A stretch of 64,000 bases of DNA, from the NCBI GenBank assembly GCA_021732385.1, contig JAKFVA010000015.1, positions 62,001 to 126,000 of the forward strand, written 5' to 3'. Positions within the stretch are counted from its first letter, which is position 1. Every line of letters starts with the position of its first letter. The notes below the pieces were generated by a model. The model had not been told where the DNA came from. It searched no databases and saw only the letters and a program-made list of their open reading frames with translations. Shown here in pieces: positions 1 to 8,411 of the stretch. This stretch comes from Burkholderiales bacterium. GTDB lineage: Bacteria > Pseudomonadota > Gammaproteobacteria > Burkholderiales > Burkholderiaceae_C. The position numbers and the translations under genes are program-made.

Positions 1-66
1 GATGTGCGCGATACCGTGCAAGTGCTGAAAATCTGGCAAGCGATGCAAAATACCGCAATCGCTTAG
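1..66 (+). CDS. folP: dihydropteroate synthase, C-terminal fragment
   Basis: Only the last 21 codons are in the window, in frame 1 and ending with TAG at 64-66. The peptide runs DVRDTVQVLKIWQAMQ and then NTAIA. The pattern 'VRDTV..LKIWQAM' resembles the C-terminal helix of dihydropteroate synthase, the folate enzyme joining p-aminobenzoate to 6-hydroxymethyl-dihydropterin pyrophosphate. The next gene is glmM 75 bases downstream, and folP-glmM is a common proteobacterial order. The call rests on this short tail plus context. Confidence 0.7.
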   Translation, partial: DVRDTVQVLKIWQAMQNTAIA

Positions 67-141
67 GACAACTACCGCACAGACCAGGTTTCAAAAGCGG
101 TGTAGTCTGTTGCTGCTTGAAAACCCCAAAAAGAATCGTTT

Positions 142-1485
142 ATGACCAGAAAATATTTCGGCACCGACGGCATTCGGGGCACAGTGGGACAACACCCTAT
201 CGTGCCGGATTTTGTGATGATGCTGGCCCATGCCGTAGGCCGCGTGCTCAAAAAAACCGAAGCCCGCCCCACGGTGCTGATTGGCAAAGATACGCGTATC
301 TCGGGCTACATGCTCGAATCGGCGCTGGAGTCGGGCTTTAATTCTGCGGGGGTTGACGTGGTGCTGCTTGGGCCACTGCCCACACCCGGCGTTGCCTACC
401 TGACGCGCGCGCTGCGGGCTAGCCTGGGCGTGGTTATCAGTGCCAGCCATAACCCGTATCAAGACAACGGCATCAAGTTCTTCAGCGCCGCCGGAACCAA
501 ACTCAGCGACGCCTGGGAGCAAGATGTGGAAGCGGCGCTGGAAATCCCCCCCACCTGGGCAGACTCGTCACACCTGGGCAAAAGCCGCCGCCTTGATGAT
601 GCCGCGGGCCGCTACATCGAATTTTGCAAAAGCACATTTGCCAATGATTTGACGCTCAAGGGCCTGCGCATTGTGGTGGATGGCGCGCATGGCGCGGCCT
701 ACCAGATAGCGCCCAAGGTGTTTCATGAGCTCGGAGCCGAGGTGGTGCCCATGGGCTGCGCGCCCGATGGCTTCAACATCAACGACGGCGTGGGTGCCAC
801 GCATCCGCAGGCGCTGGTGCAAGCGGTGGCGCAGCATCGCGCCGATTACGGCATCGCGCTAGACGGTGACGCCGACCGGCTGCAAATTGTGGACGCCCAG
901 GGCCGCCTGTTCAATGGGGACGAGCTGCTGTACTTGATGTTGTCCGAACGGCTGGCACGCGGCGAGGCGGTGCCGGGCATTGTGGGCACGCTGATGACCA
1001 ACATGGCGGTTGAACTGGCAATTCGCGCGCGTGGCGTTGAATTTGTGCGCAGTCCGGTGGGTGACCGCTATGTGCTGGAAGCGCTGGAGCAGCGCGGCTG
1101 GCTGCTTGGCGGCGAGGGCTCGGGCCATTTACTGGCGTTGGACAAGCACACAACCGGCGATGGCCTCATTAGCGCGCTGCAAGTGCTGCAAGCCACCCAG
1201 CGCAGTGGCCAGACATTGGCGGCGTTGCTGAGCGACGTGACACTGTTTCCGCAAACCTTGCTGAATGTGCGCCTGAAACCGGGGCAGGACAGCAAGCGCC
1301 TGCAAGCCGATACGCGGCTGACCCAGGCGCTAGCCAGCGAGGAGTCTGCCCTGGCGGGCACTGGCCGCGTGCTGATTCGTGCCAGCGGCACCGAACCGCT
1401 GCTGCGCGTCATGGTGGAGGCGCGCCAAACCACTGTGGCCCAGGCCTGCGCGCAGCGGCTGGTGGATGTGGTGCAGGCTTTGTAG
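142..1485 (+). CDS. glmM: phosphoglucosamine mutase GlmM
   Basis: Converts glucosamine-6-phosphate to glucosamine-1-phosphate in the cytoplasm, the step feeding UDP-GlcNAc for peptidoglycan and lipopolysaccharide. The 447 residues match the family length (about 445). The N-terminus has the FGTDGIRG phosphate-binding loop. Ser102 lies in the active-site signature ISASHNP and is the residue phosphorylated in the family. The magnesium loop DGDADR places aspartates at 241, 243 and 245. A C-terminal RASGTEP loop binds substrate phosphate. The ATG at 142 gives the canonical start [10 protein letters not shown]. It lies downstream of folP, and a GNAT gene follows after 7 bases, suggesting one transcript. 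Confidence 0.97.
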   Translation: MTRKYFGTDGIRGTVGQHPIVPDFVMMLAHAVGRVLKKTEARPTVLIGKDTRISGYMLESALESGFNSAGVDVVLLGPLPTPGVAYLTRALRASLGVVISASHNPYQDNGIKFFSAAGTKLSDAWEQDVEAALEIPPTWADSSHLGKSRRLDDAAGRYIEFCKSTFANDLTLKGLRIVVDGAHGAAYQIAPKVFHELGAEVVPMGCAPDGFNINDGVGATHPQALVQAVAQHRADYGIALDGDADRLQIVDAQGRLFNGDELLYLMLSERLARGEAVPGIVGTLMTNMAVELAIRARGVEFVRSPVGDRYVLEALEQRGWLLGGEGSGHLLALDKHTTGDGLISALQVLQATQRSGQTLAALLSDVTLFPQTLLNVRLKPGQDSKRLQADTRLTQALASEESALAGTGRVLIRASGTEPLLRVMVEARQTTVAQACAQRLVDVVQAL

Positions 1486-1492
1486 TTGCGCA

Positions 1493-1999
1493 ATGGGCAT
1501 TGCCATTGTTCGCGCTGATTACGCGGTGCCCGCCCATGCGCAAGCGCTGGTAAGCTTGCTCGACGCGTATGCGCACGACCCGGCGGGTGGTGGTGCGCCG
1601 CTGGGCGAATTTGCCAAAACCCACGTGGTGGCCGGTTTGGCGCAGCGTTCGCACGCCTTCAGTGTGCTGGCGTTTGAGGGCGAACCAAACCAGACTGAGG
1701 CCATCGGCCTGGTCAACTGTTTTGAAGGTTTTTCCACCTTTGCCGCCCGCCCGCTGGTGAACGTGCACGATGTGGTGGTACTGCCTAGCCACCGTGGCCA
1801 GCGCTTAGCCCAGCAGATGCTGGCGCTGGTGGAAACCATTGCGCGCGAACGCGGTGCCTGCAAACTTACGCTGGAGGTGCTGGCGGGCAACCACAACGCC
1901 CAACGCCTCTACCAGCGCCTGGGCTTTGCCGCCTACCAGCTTCAGCCGGAGCTGGGACACGCGCAGTTTTTACAAAAATGGCTGGATGTGCAGCCTTGA
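1493..1999 (+). CDS. GNAT-family N-acetyltransferase
   Basis: A 168-residue single-domain GNAT protein predicted to move an acyl group from acyl-CoA to an unknown amine. The acetyl-CoA loop is visible as LPSHRGQRLAQQML (R-G-Q-x-L/A type motif A) in the middle, followed by a 'NHNAQRLYQRLGF' C-terminal motif usual for GNATs. The open frame extends upstream into glmM, but the ATG at 1493, 7 bases after the glmM stop, is the sensible start (MGIAIVRADY). It is probably co-transcribed with glmM. The substrate cannot be told from sequence. Confidence 0.85.
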   Translation: MGIAIVRADYAVPAHAQALVSLLDAYAHDPAGGGAPLGEFAKTHVVAGLAQRSHAFSVLAFEGEPNQTEAIGLVNCFEGFSTFAARPLVNVHDVVVLPSHRGQRLAQQMLALVETIARERGACKLTLEVLAGNHNAQRLYQRLGFAAYQLQPELGHAQFLQKWLDVQP

Positions 2000-2020
2000 G
2001 TGGGTAAAAATCCTATTTTT

Positions 2021-2067
2021 ACTATTAAAATAGTAGTAAAAAAGCATAGCGCTACCCGCTCGTCAAT
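2021..2067 (+). repeat. dispersed intergenic hairpin repeat, copy A
   Basis: A short stem (ACTATT, AA, AATAGT at 2021-2034) is followed by an A-rich spacer and a conserved block ATAGCGCTACCCGC. The same arrangement recurs at 37431, 49083 and, inverted, near 37677. The copy lies between the GNAT gene and the converging arsH gene. It behaves like a REP-type extragenic element. The function is unknown; it could act as a transcript 3' end or be scattered by a RAYT-like transposase, which is not in this window. Confidence 0.65.
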
Positions 2068-2175
2068 GCTGTGTTTGAGCCGAATAATCAGTCCAAAAAA
2101 AGACTAAAAAATTGCAATTTTTGGCTTGGCCACGCGCATTGGCTGATCAAGGCTTGCAGGGCTGGCGCTTGGCCG

Positions 2176-2889
2176 TCAGCGCGCTGTTTCTGAATAGCGC
2201 TGGGTCAAAGCAGCTGCGTACGGGCGCAGCAACACAGTGACGCGCACCAGTTCCTGCATGACATCGACGATGCGGTAGTAATACGCGCTGGCGCGCATGC
2301 GGCCAGCGTCGTCAAATTCTTTGTACGCCATGGCCACGCTTGACTGGTTGGGAATGGTGAACATGCGCATCCAGCGGCCCAGCAGGCGCAGTGTGTTGAC
2401 CGCGTTAAACGACTGCGAGCCGCCCGACACCTGCATAACCGCCAGCGTGCGGCCTTGGGTGGGGCGCATGCCGCCTAACTCCAGCGGCAAATGGTCAATT
2501 TGCGCTTTCATGACAGCGCTAACCGTGCCATGCCGTTCGGGACTGCACCAGACCATACCCTCAGACCACAGCGCATGCTGGCGCAGCTCGTGCACGGCAG
2601 GGTGGTCGTCGCCTAGCGACTGGTCGGGCAGGGGCAAGTCAGCGGGGTCAAAAATACGCACTTCGCAACCCATGTGAATCAGCAGGCGCGCCGCTTCTTC
2701 CACCGCCAGCCTAGAGAATGAGCGCGGCCGCAGCGAACCATACAGCAGCAAGATGCGCGGCGGGTGGCCCAAAAGGTCAGGCAGGGCGTCAGTGCCTATT
2801 GACGCCAGCAGCTCGCCCTGCAGCGCTGGCAAATGGCCGGGTGCATCGAGGCTGCGCAGGCGCGTAAACGCTGGGATTGGATTTTTCAT
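2176..2889 (-). CDS. arsH: ArsH, NADPH-dependent FMN reductase / organoarsenical resistance
   Basis: Flavodoxin-fold NADPH:FMN oxidoreductase. Family members oxidise trivalent organoarsenicals or reduce quinones and metals and protect against arsenic. The 237 residues are of normal length. Diagnostic stretches are [17 protein letters not shown] (FMN phosphate loop), [14 protein letters not shown] and [20 protein letters not shown] followed by [15 protein letters not shown]. The ATG at 2889 lies 18 bases after the upstream channel gene stop. It is last in the leftward operon arsR-arsC-aqpS-arsH, so it should be controlled by ArsR. Confidence 0.95.
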   Translation of the reverse strand: MKNPIPAFTRLRSLDAPGHLPALQGELLASIGTDALPDLLGHPPRILLLYGSLRPRSFSRLAVEEAARLLIHMGCEVRIFDPADLPLPDQSLGDDHPAVHELRQHALWSEGMVWCSPERHGTVSAVMKAQIDHLPLELGGMRPTQGRTLAVMQVSGGSQSFNAVNTLRLLGRWMRMFTIPNQSSVAMAYKEFDDAGRMRASAYYYRIVDVMQELVRVTVLLRPYAAALTQRYSETAR

Positions 2890-2907
2890 CTAGCTGGGCC
2901 GTACTTT

Positions 2908-3594
2908 TCAGGTGGGCTTGAAAGCCCGGTTCAATGCCACGCCCAACAGCGCGCCTACGCATTGGGCCGCTACAAAGGCCAGGGCGCTGGCAGGCGCAAT
3001 CCCGGCAAAGCTGTCGCTTAACATGCGGCCCAGCACGGCGGCAGGGTTAGCAAAGCTGGTACTGGCAGTAAACCAGTAGGCCGCGCCGATGTAGCAGGCC
3101 ACCAAGACACTGGCCTTGGCATGTACGCCGACAGCACAGCTGCGCAGAATCACAAAAATCAGCCCGCCCGTAGCGACTGCCTCCGCCACCCACAAGCCAG
3201 GGCTGGCGCGCAATTTGGCTGAGGCTTGCAAAACCGGTAGGTCAAACATCAGGTGGGCCAGCCAGGCACCGGCTACCGCACCAGCGAGTTGCATGGCAAT
3301 GAAAACAGCTGCAATGCGTACGCGCTGGGCCCTGGATTGCTGGTTAGTGGGTTCAAAAAAAGTAAAAACCAGTGTGATCAATGGATTCAAGTGCGCGCCG
3401 CTGACTGGTCCGAACACCTCAATCAGCACATACAGCGCAAATACCGTGACCAGGGTATTGGCCAGCAACGCCAGGCCCGTGTTGCCGCCTGAAAGCGCGT
3501 CAGCCATGATGCCGGAACCAATAACAGCGCACAGCAACATGGCTGTGCCTGCAAATTCAGCCAGCGCTCGCTGGCGCAAGGGCGGGGCGGTCAA
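2908..3594 (-). CDS. aqpS: aquaglyceroporin-type channel (AqpS-like) of the arsenic operon
   Basis: A 228-residue MIP-family channel with about six hydrophobic helices. The two pore half-helices carry NPL (Asn70-Pro71-Leu72, in GAHLNPLI) and NPA (183-185, in FANPAAVLGR). The arginine that normally follows the second NPA and narrows the pore is Ala186 here, which predicts a wider channel. In Sinorhizobium meliloti AqpS sits in the ars operon and lets arsenite made by ArsC leak out, taking the place of an ArsB or Acr3 pump. Here too no pump is present. Start: TTG at 3594 overlapping the arsC stop (TTGA), implying coupled translation; the first ATG is at residue 19. Confidence 0.85.
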   Translation of the reverse strand: MTAPPLRQRALAEFAGTAMLLCAVIGSGIMADALSGGNTGLALLANTLVTVFALYVLIEVFGPVSGAHLNPLITLVFTFFEPTNQQSRAQRVRIAAVFIAMQLAGAVAGAWLAHLMFDLPVLQASAKLRASPGLWVAEAVATGGLIFVILRSCAVGVHAKASVLVACYIGAAYWFTASTSFANPAAVLGRMLSDSFAGIAPASALAFVAAQCVGALLGVALNRAFKPT

Positions 3595-4139
3595 GTGGCG
3601 GCCGCCACTTGAGGCGTACCGCTGGCAGAGGCCGTGCCCGCCAGGCCGCGCGCCTGGGTTTGCAGCATCATCTTGTCCATTTTGGAGAGCGGCAGGCTTA
3701 GCAGCAACTCCAGTCGCAGGCGAATCTGATGCAAGGTTTGACGAAAGGCCTCCAGACGCTGTGCGTCTGTACCTTTCACTTCAGAGGGGTCGGCATAGCC
3801 CCAGTGGGCGGTGGCGGGTTGGCCAGGCCAAAACGGGCAAACTTCGCCCGCGGCGTTATCGCACACAGTAATCACCAAATCCATGTGCGGCGCATCGGGC
3901 AGGGCAAATTCATCCCAATTTTTACTACGCAGCCCCTCAGTGGGCACGCCGGCATGCTCAAGCACTTGCAAGGCCAGTGGGTTGGGCTGCTGATTTTTAC
4001 GCGGGCTACTACCGGCTGAGTAAGCCTTGAATTTGCCGCGTGCCATTTTGTTCAGCAAGGCCTCTGCCAAGATGCTGCGTGCGGAATTGTGGGTGCATAA
4101 AAAGAGCACATTGATAACGGGGTGGGTGTTGTCGTTCAT
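3591..4139 (-). CDS. arsC: arsenate reductase, low-molecular-weight phosphatase type
   Basis: Reduces arsenate to arsenite in the cytoplasm. The 182-residue protein has the phosphatase P-loop CTHNSARS with nucleophile Cys15, then a second pair, Cys93 and Cys101 (VCDNAAGEVCP), placed like the resolving cysteines of thioredoxin-coupled arsenate reductases. The open frame runs up to 4211, overlapping arsR, but ATG at 4139 (MNDNTHPVINVLF) puts the P-loop at the usual distance from the N-terminus. The C-terminal 30 or so residues are low-complexity (A, G, T, S). Second gene of the ars operon; its stop overlaps the channel start. Confidence 0.93.
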   Translation of the reverse strand: MNDNTHPVINVLFLCTHNSARSILAEALLNKMARGKFKAYSAGSSPRKNQQPNPLALQVLEHAGVPTEGLRSKNWDEFALPDAPHMDLVITVCDNAAGEVCPFWPGQPATAHWGYADPSEVKGTDAQRLEAFRQTLHQIRLRLELLLSLPLSKMDKMMLQTQARGLAGTASASGTPQVAAAT

Positions 4140-4188
4140 GGCAGGTGTTCTGGGTTGGGGTGGATGGGGGTTGGCGTAAATTGGTGGC

Positions 4189-4530
4189 TTAGCAATCCAG
4201 GCAAGCCGCAACTTCGGTCAGTTCGCAGGATTGGCCCTCGCAGCAGTGTTCGCTCAAATAAGCCACTAGGCTGTTCATGTGTTGAAAGTTGGCGCGATAG
4301 ACCACTTGCCTGCCACGCGATTCGTTTTGCACCAGGCAGGCATAGAGCAATTCTTTGAGATGAAATGACAGCGCACTGGGGCTGATTGCCAGCTGCTGCG
4401 CAATTGAGCCCGCAGGCATGCCAGTGGGCCCGGCTACCACCAGCAGCCTGAAAATGCGCAGCCGGTGCGCCTGTGACAGGGCAGTCAGCGATTTCAGTAC
4501 TTGGGTTTCATCAGCGGTATTCATTTCCAT
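4189..4530 (-). CDS. arsR: ArsR-family arsenite-responsive repressor
   Basis: A 113-residue winged-helix repressor of the ArsR/SmtB family; the recognition helix is around LAISPSALSFHLKEL (residues 47-61). The classical helix-3 motif ELCVCDL is absent. Cysteines instead cluster at the C-terminus: Cys96, Cys97 and Cys102, plus Cys110 and Cys113. A CC-x4-C site near the C-terminus is the arsenite site of the Acidithiobacillus ferrooxidans type of ArsR. The ATG at 4530 abuts the operator palindrome; a second ATG at 4524 is possible. It is the first gene of the operon and presumably autoregulated. Confidence 0.93.
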   Translation of the reverse strand: MEMNTADETQVLKSLTALSQAHRLRIFRLLVVAGPTGMPAGSIAQQLAISPSALSFHLKELLYACLVQNESRGRQVVYRANFQHMNSLVAYLSEHCCEGQSCELTEVAACLDC

Positions 4531-4566
4531 ATTTCAAATAATATTGAAATATTGATTGGATTGCAA
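4531..4566 (-). promoter_or_regulatory. arsR promoter with overlapping operator
   Basis: On the minus strand TTGCAA (4561-4566), a 17-base spacer and TATTAT (4538-4543) form a sigma70-like promoter. The inverted repeat ATTTCAA-N6-TTGAAAT (4531-4550) covers the -10 box, as expected for an ArsR operator. A start point about 7 bases after the -10 falls at the arsR ATG (4530), so the message may be leaderless. No Shine-Dalgarno sequence precedes the ATG. Confidence 0.6.
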
Positions 4567-4607
4567 GCATCATGCAATTGAGAACGACAATCCGAGAAAT
4601 AAAATTC

Positions 4608-4647
4608 ATGTCACATATTTGCAATCAAACCGACATATTCACGTCAC
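4608..4647 (+). promoter_or_regulatory. possible degenerate Pho box upstream of phoX
   Basis: Heptamers stand at 11-base intervals: ATGTCAC (4608), TTGCAAT (4619), CCGACAT (4630) and ACGTCAC (4641). The PhoB half-site is CTGTCAT/C at 11-base spacing. Units one and four match well, the middle two poorly. Position (53-92 bases before the phoX start) and the phosphatase downstream favour PhoB control, but the match is weak. Confidence 0.3.
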
Positions 4648-4699
4648 TACACGCTTTCAGACTATCAATCACAACAACAGAACTGCAAAGCATCGCACC

Positions 4700-6613
4700 A
4701 TGGGCAAAGGCTTCGGCGTAAATTTTGAATCCGATGACGGCGTCAATACCGGATCAAACCCCAGCATTCACGAGGTGGATGCTGAGCGCCGCCATGTCCT
4801 GAAATGCACTGCTACCGCTGTAGCTTTGCTAATGGGCTCACACGGCTGGGGCACCACGGGCCAGGGCAAACCACTGGGCTTTACCGCAGTGCCGCCTAGC
4901 ATGCTTGATGTGCTGACTGTGCCGCCAGAGTATGAGGCGCAGGTGTTATACCGTTGGGGTGACGCCACGGGTATGCCAACGGGTGCACCGCAGTTCAATG
5001 CCGATGCTTCAAACAGCTGGCAAGAGCAGAGTCTGCAAGCGGGAATGCACCACGATGGCATGGAATACTTTGCGCTGGATAAAAATCCGCGTCATGGCGT
5101 AATAGCCGTCAACCACGAATACACCGATGACGGCCTGCTGCACAGCGATGGCATGACCAATTGGACGGCTGACAAGGTTAAAAAATCGCAAGCCGCGCAT
5201 GGTGTGAGCGTGATCGAGGTGGTGCAGCAGCAGGGTCAGTGGCGTGTAGTGATGAACTCCAAATACGCACGCCGCATTACGGCCATTACGCCGATGCGCC
5301 TGTCTGGTCCGGCCGCCGCACATGCGCTGCTTAAAACTGGGGATGATCCGGCTGGTTTGCTGGCGCTGGGAACCATTAACAACTGTGCGTCAGGTCGTAC
5401 GCCCTGGGGCACATACCTGACTTGCGAAGAAAATTGGAATGGTGTTTTCTCGGCACCCGCCAAGCCGTCTGAAGACCAGCGCCGCTACGGCCTGCGCCCC
5501 GGCGGCTTTGGTTACCGCTGGCACGAATTTGATGCGCGTTTTGATGTGCAAAAAACGCCCAACGAACCCAATCGTTTTGGCTGGGTGGTGGAAATCGATC
5601 CGATGGATGCCAGCCAAATACCAGTCAAGCGCACCGCGCTGGGCCGTTTCAAGCATGAAGGTGCCACCACTGCATTGACCCAAGATGGCCGTGCGGTGGT
5701 TTATATGGGCGACGACGAGCGCTTTGAGTATGTCTATAAGTTTGTTAGCCGCGACCGTGTTAAGCCCGGTGGCTTCAAGACCAACCAAAACCTGCTCGAC
5801 CACGGCATCTTGTACGTGGCCCGGTTTGACACACGTGGTTTTGGCACATGGTTGCCGCTGGTTCATGGCGAAAACGGGTTGAACGCGCAAGCCGGATTTT
5901 CCAGTCAGGCTGAGGTAGTGACACGCTGCCGCCAGGCTGCTGATGTTGTGGGCGCCACCAAGATGGACCGTCCCGAGTGGATTGCCGTGCATCCGCAAAC
6001 TGGCGAGGTTTACATCACGCTGACCAATAACAGCCAGCGTGGCCAGCTTGGCAAAGTGGTGGACGATGCCAATCCGCGCGCGGACAACGTCATGGGTCAT
6101 ATCATTCGTTGGCGCGAAGGGGCTACGTCCAGTGCGGATGCGGCGGCGCTGGAGTTTCGCTGGATGCACTTTGTGCTGGCGGGCGATCCCAATGCCGAAA
6201 AAGTCGAGCACCAGGGCAATATCAAAGGCGACATTTATGGGAGCCCTGATGGCCTGCAGTTTGACGCAGGTGGCATGCTGTGGATTCAGACCGATATTTC
6301 AACGTCTGCACAAGGCAAAGGTGCTTACAAAAATATTGGCAACAACATGATGCTGTGCGCCGACCCGCAAACTGGCTTGACCAAACGCTTTTTGACAGGC
6401 CCCCCAGGTTGTGAGGTGACTGGTGTGGCATTCACACCTGACCGCAAGAATCTTTTTGTAAATATTCAACATCCGGGTGAAACCGCCAGTGAGCGCAGCA
6501 ACCCCGAGCAACCCAAAAAATTCAGTCACTGGCCTGATGGGCCAAACGGCGGCCGGCCACGCTCTGCCACGGTGGTAATTCGCCGCAAGGACGGCGGCGT
6601 GGTGGGTACTTAG
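4700..6613 (+). CDS. phoX: PhoX-family alkaline phosphatase (DUF839), Tat-exported
   Basis: A predicted periplasmic calcium/iron-type alkaline phosphatase releasing phosphate from organic esters. With ATG 4700 the protein has 637 residues. The open frame begins earlier at a TTG (4556), but homologues begin near the stretch NPSIHEVDAERRHVLK. Arg30-Arg31 in ERRHVLK, followed by a hydrophobic stretch, form a twin-arginine signal. Family signatures include YLTCEENWNGVF, the 'GRFKHEGA' stretch and 'NHEYTDDGLLHSDG'. It is divergent from the ars operon and lies next to the lipid-remodelling and pst genes. No strong ribosome site is visible, so the start is uncertain. Confidence 0.88.
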   Translation: MGKGFGVNFESDDGVNTGSNPSIHEVDAERRHVLKCTATAVALLMGSHGWGTTGQGKPLGFTAVPPSMLDVLTVPPEYEAQVLYRWGDATGMPTGAPQFNADASNSWQEQSLQAGMHHDGMEYFALDKNPRHGVIAVNHEYTDDGLLHSDGMTNWTADKVKKSQAAHGVSVIEVVQQQGQWRVVMNSKYARRITAITPMRLSGPAAAHALLKTGDDPAGLLALGTINNCASGRTPWGTYLTCEENWNGVFSAPAKPSEDQRRYGLRPGGFGYRWHEFDARFDVQKTPNEPNRFGWVVEIDPMDASQIPVKRTALGRFKHEGATTALTQDGRAVVYMGDDERFEYVYKFVSRDRVKPGGFKTNQNLLDHGILYVARFDTRGFGTWLPLVHGENGLNAQAGFSSQAEVVTRCRQAADVVGATKMDRPEWIAVHPQTGEVYITLTNNSQRGQLGKVVDDANPRADNVMGHIIRWREGATSSADAAALEFRWMHFVLAGDPNAEKVEHQGNIKGDIYGSPDGLQFDAGGMLWIQTDISTSAQGKGAYKNIGNNMMLCADPQTGLTKRFLTGPPGCEVTGVAFTPDRKNLFVNIQHPGETASERSNPEQPKKFSHWPDGPNGGRPRSATVVIRRKDGGVVGT

Positions 6614-6678
6614 ACGATTCGAAAGCCGCTACCCTGCTTAAAACAATCCAATTGAATTAAAACGACCGAGGAGAATAA

Positions 6679-7530
6679 ATGAAAGATCTGCCAAATCCAA
6701 CCTACCCGCTTTCTCCGGCAGCAATGCCAAGGGGGTCACTTCATCAAAGCGGCAACCACTTCGATGGCGCTGTCGTTTCAAAAGGCGCACGTGGCATTCA
6801 GGTCGCGTGGGCCCAGCATCTGGATGAAGTCCGTCAAGCGCAGCGGCTGAGGTTTAATGTATTTGCCACCGAGATGGGCGCTCGTCTGAGCACCACCTTG
6901 CCTGGCTACGACATTGACCTGTTTGACGATTACTGCGAACACCTGCTGGTGCGCGACGAATTGACGCAAGAAGTCATTGGCACCTACCGGGTGCTCACTC
7001 CAGTTCAAGCCAAACGAGTTGGTAGCACTTACAGCGACACCGAATTTGACCTGACGCGCCTGCGCTCACTGCGCTCACGCATGGTGGAGTTGGGACGTAG
7101 CTGCGTGCACCATGAGCACCGGCACGGCGGCGTCATCATGGCGCTGTGGGGCGCACTGGCCGAATTCATGATACGCAACCAGCTTGACGTGATGATTGGC
7201 TGCGCCAGTATCCCAATGCAACACAACGGCGTGTCTGGTGGTCATGCGGCTGCCAGCATTTGGCATCAGGTGCGCCAGACTCACTTGGCACCGATTGAAC
7301 ACCACGTGCTGCCTAGACTACCGCTGCCAGTAGAGCGCTATTCCACCTTGATTGAAGTCGAGCCCCCTGCGTTAATCAAAGGCTATTTGCGCCTGGGCAC
7401 CAAGGTGCTGGGCCCGCCAGCCTGGGATCCTGATTTCAATACCGCAGATTTGCCCATGCTGATGCGCATTGCGGATTTGCCGCCGCGCTATCGAAAACAC
7501 TTTCAAAGCCAACAGTTGCAGGCGTCTTGA
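6679..7530 (+). CDS. olsB: L-ornithine N-acyltransferase OlsB-like (hemolysin/GNAT fold)
   Basis: Predicted to transfer a 3-hydroxyacyl chain from acyl-ACP to ornithine, giving lyso-ornithine lipid, the first step to the phosphorus-free ornithine lipids. The 283 residues carry the Acetyltransf_5 pattern: RLRFNVFATEMGA, then EVIGTYRVLTPVQA, then RMVELGRSCVHHEHRHGG. A strong ribosome site AGGAGA stands 6 bases before ATG 6679. The stop overlaps the next ATG (TGATG), so it is coupled to the phosphoesterase and glycosyltransferase genes. The second acylase OlsA is not in the window. It could be another OlsB-like amino-acid acylase. Confidence 0.82.
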   Translation: MKDLPNPTYPLSPAAMPRGSLHQSGNHFDGAVVSKGARGIQVAWAQHLDEVRQAQRLRFNVFATEMGARLSTTLPGYDIDLFDDYCEHLLVRDELTQEVIGTYRVLTPVQAKRVGSTYSDTEFDLTRLRSLRSRMVELGRSCVHHEHRHGGVIMALWGALAEFMIRNQLDVMIGCASIPMQHNGVSGGHAAASIWHQVRQTHLAPIEHHVLPRLPLPVERYSTLIEVEPPALIKGYLRLGTKVLGPPAWDPDFNTADLPMLMRIADLPPRYRKHFQSQQLQAS

Positions 7531-8411
7531 TGCGAACCACCTTCGACGCCCTGACCCCTGGCTTTTCTGCCAGCTTCAATCAACCGGCGCCGGAGGCAAC
7601 AGACACCCTTCAAAATGAAGAGGAAGGTGAAGGCCAACGTTTTCGCACCGTCTTCATTTCTGATTTGCACCTGGGCACGCCTGGCTGCCAGGCCGTCGCG
7701 CTGCTGGATTTTCTGAAAACGCACCCCAGCGATTACTTGTATTTAGTGGGCGACATCGTGGATGGCTGGCAACTGCGTCGCAAATGGTTCTGGCCACAAA
7801 GCCACAATGATGTGGTGCAAAAACTGCTGCGCCGCGCGCGCAAGGGCTGTACGGTGGTGTATGTGCCCGGTAACCACGACGAATTTGCCCGTGGCTTTCT
7901 AGGCCATCAGTTCGGCGGCATAGAAGTGGTTGAAGAGGCCGTGCACACCACGGCGGATGGACGCAGGCTGTGGGTAATTCATGGCGATTACTTTGATGGC
8001 GTAATCCAGTGCGCCAAATGGCTTGCTTATCTGGGTGACAACGCCTATGAGTTCACTCTCAAGCTCAATCGCTACCTGAACAACATGCGTGGCCGTTTGG
8101 GGTTGCCGTATTGGTCGTTGTCAGCTTACCTCAAGCAAAAAGTCAAAACTGCCTTGAACTACGTGACTGATTTTGAAAAAGCTGTGGCGCATGAGGCTAA
8201 GCGGCGTGGTCACCAAGGGGTGGTGTGTGGCCATATTCACCGCGCTGAAATCCGGGAAATCGACGACGTGCTGTATTGCAACGACGGCGACTGGGTAGAA
8301 AGCCGCACGGCGCTGGTGGAGCATTACGACGGGCGACTTGAATTGCTGGAATGGGCAGCACACGCTGAAACCACTGGCAGGCGAGCAGAAGAAAAAGTGG
8401 TGTCCGCATGA
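7530..8411 (+). CDS. plcP: calcineurin-like phosphoesterase, probable PlcP phospholipase C
   Basis: A 293-residue metallophosphoesterase of the COG2908 group. Metal ligands are visible: Asp45 and His47 (SDLHLG), Asp75 (GDIVDGW), Asn115-His116-Asp117 (GNHDE), His151 (HGDYFD) and GHIHR (234-238). Automatic annotation would call it a UDP-2,3-diacylglucosamine diphosphatase (LpxH-like). LpxH is shorter (about 240), and this gene is sandwiched between olsB and a family-4 glycosyltransferase. That is the setting of PlcP, which cuts phospholipids to diacylglycerol under phosphate starvation. ATG 7530 overlaps the olsB stop; its own stop overlaps the next ATG (ATGA). Function is inferred from context. 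Confidence 0.8.
   Translation: MRTTFDALTPGFSASFNQPAPEATDTLQNEEEGEGQRFRTVFISDLHLGTPGCQAVALLDFLKTHPSDYLYLVGDIVDGWQLRRKWFWPQSHNDVVQKLLRRARKGCTVVYVPGNHDEFARGFLGHQFGGIEVVEEAVHTTADGRRLWVIHGDYFDGVIQCAKWLAYLGDNAYEFTLKLNRYLNNMRGRLGLPYWSLSAYLKQKVKTALNYVTDFEKAVAHEAKRRGHQGVVCGHIHRAEIREIDDVLYCNDGDWVESRTALVEHYDGRLELLEWAAHAETTGRRAEEKVVSA

Noticed and set aside
3116-3871. Plus-strand frame of 251 codons opposite the ars genes
   Set aside because: Spans two conserved minus-strand genes and shows shadow composition.
4556-4699. Upstream extension of phoX from a TTG codon
   Set aside because: The 48 extra residues have no family resemblance and precede the twin-arginine signal; the stretch overlaps the likely promoter region.
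5390-6211. Minus-strand frame of 273 codons opposite phoX
   Set aside because: No recognisable motifs; it lies wholly inside the conserved PhoX coding sequence.
7530-8411. Plain call of the phosphoesterase as LpxH
   Set aside because: Longer than LpxH and set between olsB and a glycosyltransferase; PlcP fits better, though it is not proven.
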